This document shows positions 33,188-34,899 of a stretch of DNA of 34,899 nt, one piece after another. The stretch covers positions 1 through 34,899 of IMG/VR virus record IMGVR_UViG_3300009497_000018; one strand, written 5' to 3'. The DNA comes from a virus. Both the position numbers and the translations under genes were made by a program. The notes under the pieces were generated by a model, which saw only the letters and a list, made by a program, of their open reading frames with translations, was not told where the DNA came from and made no database searches. How positions within the stretch are numbered: the first letter of the stretch is position 1; each line of letters opens with the position of its first letter.

Positions 33188-34045
33188 GTGAAGCAAGGTA
33201 CGAACAATCGTTACCCATTGTACATTCCCTCGAAAGGAAGGTGGGAAACAATGTTCACTTCTAAGTATCTTACTGAAATGGGATTGAATCATAATATTGT
33301 GGTCGAGCCACAAGAAGTAAGAATATATCAAGACGCGGTAAAGAACTTGAGCGCAAAGATCATCCCTTTAGATATGTCGTATAAAGATAAATATGAGTAT
33401 TGTGATGAGCACGGAACTACAATCTCAACAGGAAGTGGTCCCGCGAGAAACTTTATTTGGGATCACTCTATTAGTGAGGGACACGATTGGCATTGGATCA
33501 TGGATGACAATATAAAGTCGTTCGGAATAAAAAAGGACGGGACGCGTGGCAGAACGAAGAATAAAATCTTTTGGACGCTAATGGAGGACTATGTGCAAAG
33601 CTATGAGAATGTAGTTATGGCGGGGCCTAATTATACTTTTTTTGTTTATGCTACAAAGAAACCCTTTCATGCTAATACGAGAATTTATTCATGTAACTTT
33701 ATAAAGAACGACATACCATACAGATGGAGAGGTCGCTATAATGAGGATACTATTTTGTCACTTGATATACTTAAGGGTGGTTTATGCACAATCTTATTTA
33801 ATGGTTTTATTCAGTACAAGATGGGAACTCAATGCGTGAAGGGTGGCAATACGGATTCAGTTTACAAGCATGGAACATACGACAAGTCAAAGCAACTGAT
33901 GGATGTTCATCCCGATGTTGCTCGGGTAAATCAAAGATACGGACGCATACATCACTTTGTAAATTATGGGAAATTCAAGTCGCAAGGATTTATAAAAAAG
34001 AAAAAGTTCAAGATCGCAGAACATGAATGGAAAAGATTATGTTAA
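33188..34045 (+). CDS. TAGT-like glycosyltransferase 2
   Basis: Encodes 285 residues from GTG 33188, seven bases after its neighbour. It repeats the pattern: YIPSKGRWETMFTSKYL near 10-26, VVEPQEVRIYQ near 37-47, GSGPARNFIWDHSISEGHD and WHWIMDDNIKSF (about 80-113). The two genes are tandem paralogues but well diverged, so they likely use different acceptors or donors in sequence. A Gly-rich stretch near the middle and a Lys-rich C-terminus are notable. Tandem sugars on one base or one glycan are the simplest reading. Confidence 0.78.
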   Translation: MKQGTNNRYPLYIPSKGRWETMFTSKYLTEMGLNHNIVVEPQEVRIYQDAVKNLSAKIIPLDMSYKDKYEYCDEHGTTISTGSGPARNFIWDHSISEGHDWHWIMDDNIKSFGIKKDGTRGRTKNKIFWTLMEDYVQSYENVVMAGPNYTFFVYATKKPFHANTRIYSCNFIKNDIPYRWRGRYNEDTILSLDILKGGLCTILFNGFIQYKMGTQCVKGGNTDSVYKHGTYDKSKQLMDVHPDVARVNQRYGRIHHFVNYGKFKSQGFIKKKKFKIAEHEWKRLC

Positions 34046-34356
34046 ACTCAAAAAATAAAGGTGCTCGATACGAGCGAGAGGTCGCAAAGATACTTCGTGA
34101 GTTCGGGTATGAAGCCCGACGCGGAATCCAATTTAGAGGAGGCGAAGATTCCCCCGATGTTATCTCAGATTTCCCATTACATATCGAAGCAAAGCATGTC
34201 GAAAAACTGAATATTTGGAAAGCCCTAGAGCAAAGTGAGCGCGACTCAAACGGGAACCCTTTTTGTGTGATTCATCGACGAAACCGAACCGATACTTTCG
34301 TCACTCTAAAACTTACTGAGTTCGTCAAATTGACCCGTCAGAGAGCGGGTCCCTAA
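34027..34356 (+). CDS. PD-(D/E)XK nuclease, Holliday-junction-resolvase-like
   Basis: Encodes 109 residues. The active-site order is E in YEREVAKIL near 16-24, D in EDSPDV near 41-45, and EAK in HIEAKH near 53-58, as in the archaeal-type Hjc and related phage PD-(D/E)XK enzymes. It probably resolves branched phage DNA before packaging. ATG 34027 is taken as start, ATG 34039 is an alternative; both overlap the glycosyltransferase end. It is the last gene before the terminator-promoter junction. Confidence 0.8.
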   Translation: MEKIMLNSKNKGARYEREVAKILREFGYEARRGIQFRGGEDSPDVISDFPLHIEAKHVEKLNIWKALEQSERDSNGNPFCVIHRRNRTDTFVTLKLTEFVKLTRQRAGP

Positions 34357-34375
34357 GTCCCGAAATAGTTGGAGT

Positions 34376-34385
34376 GGGGGGGGGG
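34376..34385 (+). repeat. Run of ten G residues
   Basis: Ten consecutive G, the longest homopolymer of G in the window, lie in the gap after the nuclease gene, followed by TAAAAAACCCC, so a four-base GGGG/CCCC stem is possible. Similar runs of seven to nine G occur elsewhere (3558-3566, 4650-4658, 23425-23431, 30483-30491). Confidence 0.9.
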
Positions 34386-34457
34386 TAAAAAACCCCGAAA
34401 AAACACAAGAAATATACAGATTTAGTTACCGAAACGCTTGACTGTCACTTACTTAGT

Positions 34458-34480
34458 ACAGAAACCCCTTCTGTTTTTTT
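34458..34480 (+). terminator. Rho-independent terminator
   Basis: ACAGAA (34458-34463) pairs with TTCTGT (34469-34474) around ACCCC, followed by TTTTTT to 34480. It ends the ParB/glycosyltransferase/nuclease group and abuts the -35 of the next promoter. Confidence 0.8.
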
Positions 34481-34481
34481 G

Positions 34482-34510
34482 TTTACATTTTTAAGGATTT
34501 CGGGTAATAT
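34482..34510 (+). promoter_or_regulatory. Consensus sigma70-like promoter of the early operon
   Basis: TTTACA (34482-34487), an exact 17-base spacer and TAATAT (34505-34510). It directly follows the terminator and leaves a 5' leader of about 50 bases before the gene at 34569. It drives the operon that continues through the circle junction into bases 61-5926. Confidence 0.85.
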
Positions 34511-34568
34511 GAATACTTCATATTAATTCACAACCACACCCATACATATATATACAACCACTCAAAAC

Positions 34569-34790
34569 ATGATCGATAACACAAAAAATTACTCAAAATT
34601 AAACATCGGTGACCCTGTTAAATTCACCACGAAAAACCACGATAACTCAAATCGAATTTTCAAAATTGTAAAGAAACACAAATCGTTCTCAACCGACACG
34701 CATTCAGTATGGTTTCTCGAATGCCCGACCTATAATAATAAAATAATAAAAACGATCGGCAACGATTCGAATTTAAAACTCGCTTGGTAA
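34569..34790 (+). CDS. Small protein, first gene of the early operon
   Basis: Encodes 73 residues, basic, with no recognised family (begins MIDNTKNYSKLN). The start follows ACAACCACTCAAAAC, the operon's leader. It is the first gene after the promoter and continues across the contig junction, its last 14 bases being repeated at 1-14. Being first in the operon suggests an immediate-early role in host takeover; no motif supports a specific one. Confidence 0.7.
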   Translation: MIDNTKNYSKLNIGDPVKFTTKNHDNSNRIFKIVKKHKSFSTDTHSVWFLECPTYNNKIIKTIGNDSNLKLAW

Positions 34791-34899
34791 AAATAAATTT
34801 CACAATCACAATCACAAAATAAAAAACAACCACAAAATGAAAACTCAAGGATTAAAAACTCAAACACAAATCAAGATTAACGGAAAAAACTTTGCGACC
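34777..34899. repeat. Terminal direct repeat, right copy
   Basis: Identical to bases 1-123. It includes the end of the gene at 34569, the leader, and the first 63 bases of the gene at 61, so the contig wraps on itself. Confidence 0.93.
34837..34899 (+). CDS. Second copy of the start of the gene at 61 (partial)
   Basis: The first 21 codons of the gene that starts at 61, present only because the contig ends overlap. It is not a separate gene. Confidence 0.9.
   Translation, partial: MKTQGLKTQTQIKINGKNFAT

Noticed and set aside
1-34899. tRNA genes, integrase, repressor, diversity-generating retroelement
   Set aside because: No cloverleaf, recombinase active-site residues, CI-like regulator or reverse transcriptase motif was seen in any frame.

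Overview
The window is a complete, circularly closed tailed-phage genome. Its last 123 bases (34777-34899) repeat its first 123 (1-123), so the unique length is 34,776 bp, and the gene that begins at 34569 runs across the junction into base 14. The head genes are lambda-like (gpA-type large terminase, gpW-like joiner, gpB-type portal, protease/scaffold fusion), and a tape measure of about 930 residues implies a long-tailed, siphovirus-type virion. I see no integrase, repressor, tRNA, RNA polymerase or DNA polymerase. Replication appears to borrow the host replisome through an initiator-like protein and a DnaC-type loader. The host cannot be named from sequence. Many genes lack a Shine-Dalgarno and carry an A-rich leader containing ACAACCAC, which suggests a group with weak SD use such as Bacteroidota or Verrucomicrobiota.

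Layout. (1) 34569 through 1-5996: an early-type operon entered from a consensus sigma70-like promoter (34482-34510) placed directly behind a terminator. It holds eight small unknown proteins, a 302-residue helical protein, a VWA-domain metallopeptidase-like protein and a MoxR-type AAA+ ATPase, and ends at a strong terminator (5952-5996). (2) 6002-6727 is one unknown gene. (3) 6728-7134 is non-coding and opens with a 150-bp array of 10-bp units in perfect phase, just upstream of the small terminase; it is a candidate packaging site or origin. (4) 7135-21025 holds packaging, head and tail genes, nearly all overlapping or abutting, with a SAM methyltransferase inserted between the tail-terminator-like and tail-tube-like genes. 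(5) 21027-26828 is a tail-tip/accessory block: a protein with 41 cysteines, a GH130/GH43-like beta-propeller, a sulfotransferase, a DxD glycosyltransferase, a lipoprotein and a small coiled-coil membrane protein. (6) 26825-27439 is the only minus-strand gene, an FkbM-type methyltransferase. (7) 27729-31704 is replication/recombination: a Sak3-like annealing protein, a winged-helix protein with a clamp-binding-like tail, an initiator-like protein and a helicase loader. (8) 31750-34356 holds a ParB-fold protein, two tandem glycosyltransferases resembling the TET-associated (TAGT) type, and a PD-(D/E)XK nuclease.

Two observations stand out. First, the tetranucleotides CTGG, CCAG and CCGG (together CYGG/CCRG) are almost missing. 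By eye I find only four sites in about 34.8 kb, and every one is a Pro-Gly codon pair, where the genetic code makes one of these words unavoidable. Second, the genome carries an unusually rich sugar/tailoring set: three glycosyltransferases, a sulfotransferase, two small-molecule-type methyltransferases and a glycosidase-fold propeller. No cytosine methyltransferase or TET/JBP oxygenase is visible to make the usual TAGT acceptor. Functions for these are family-level inference from motifs; no database search was possible.
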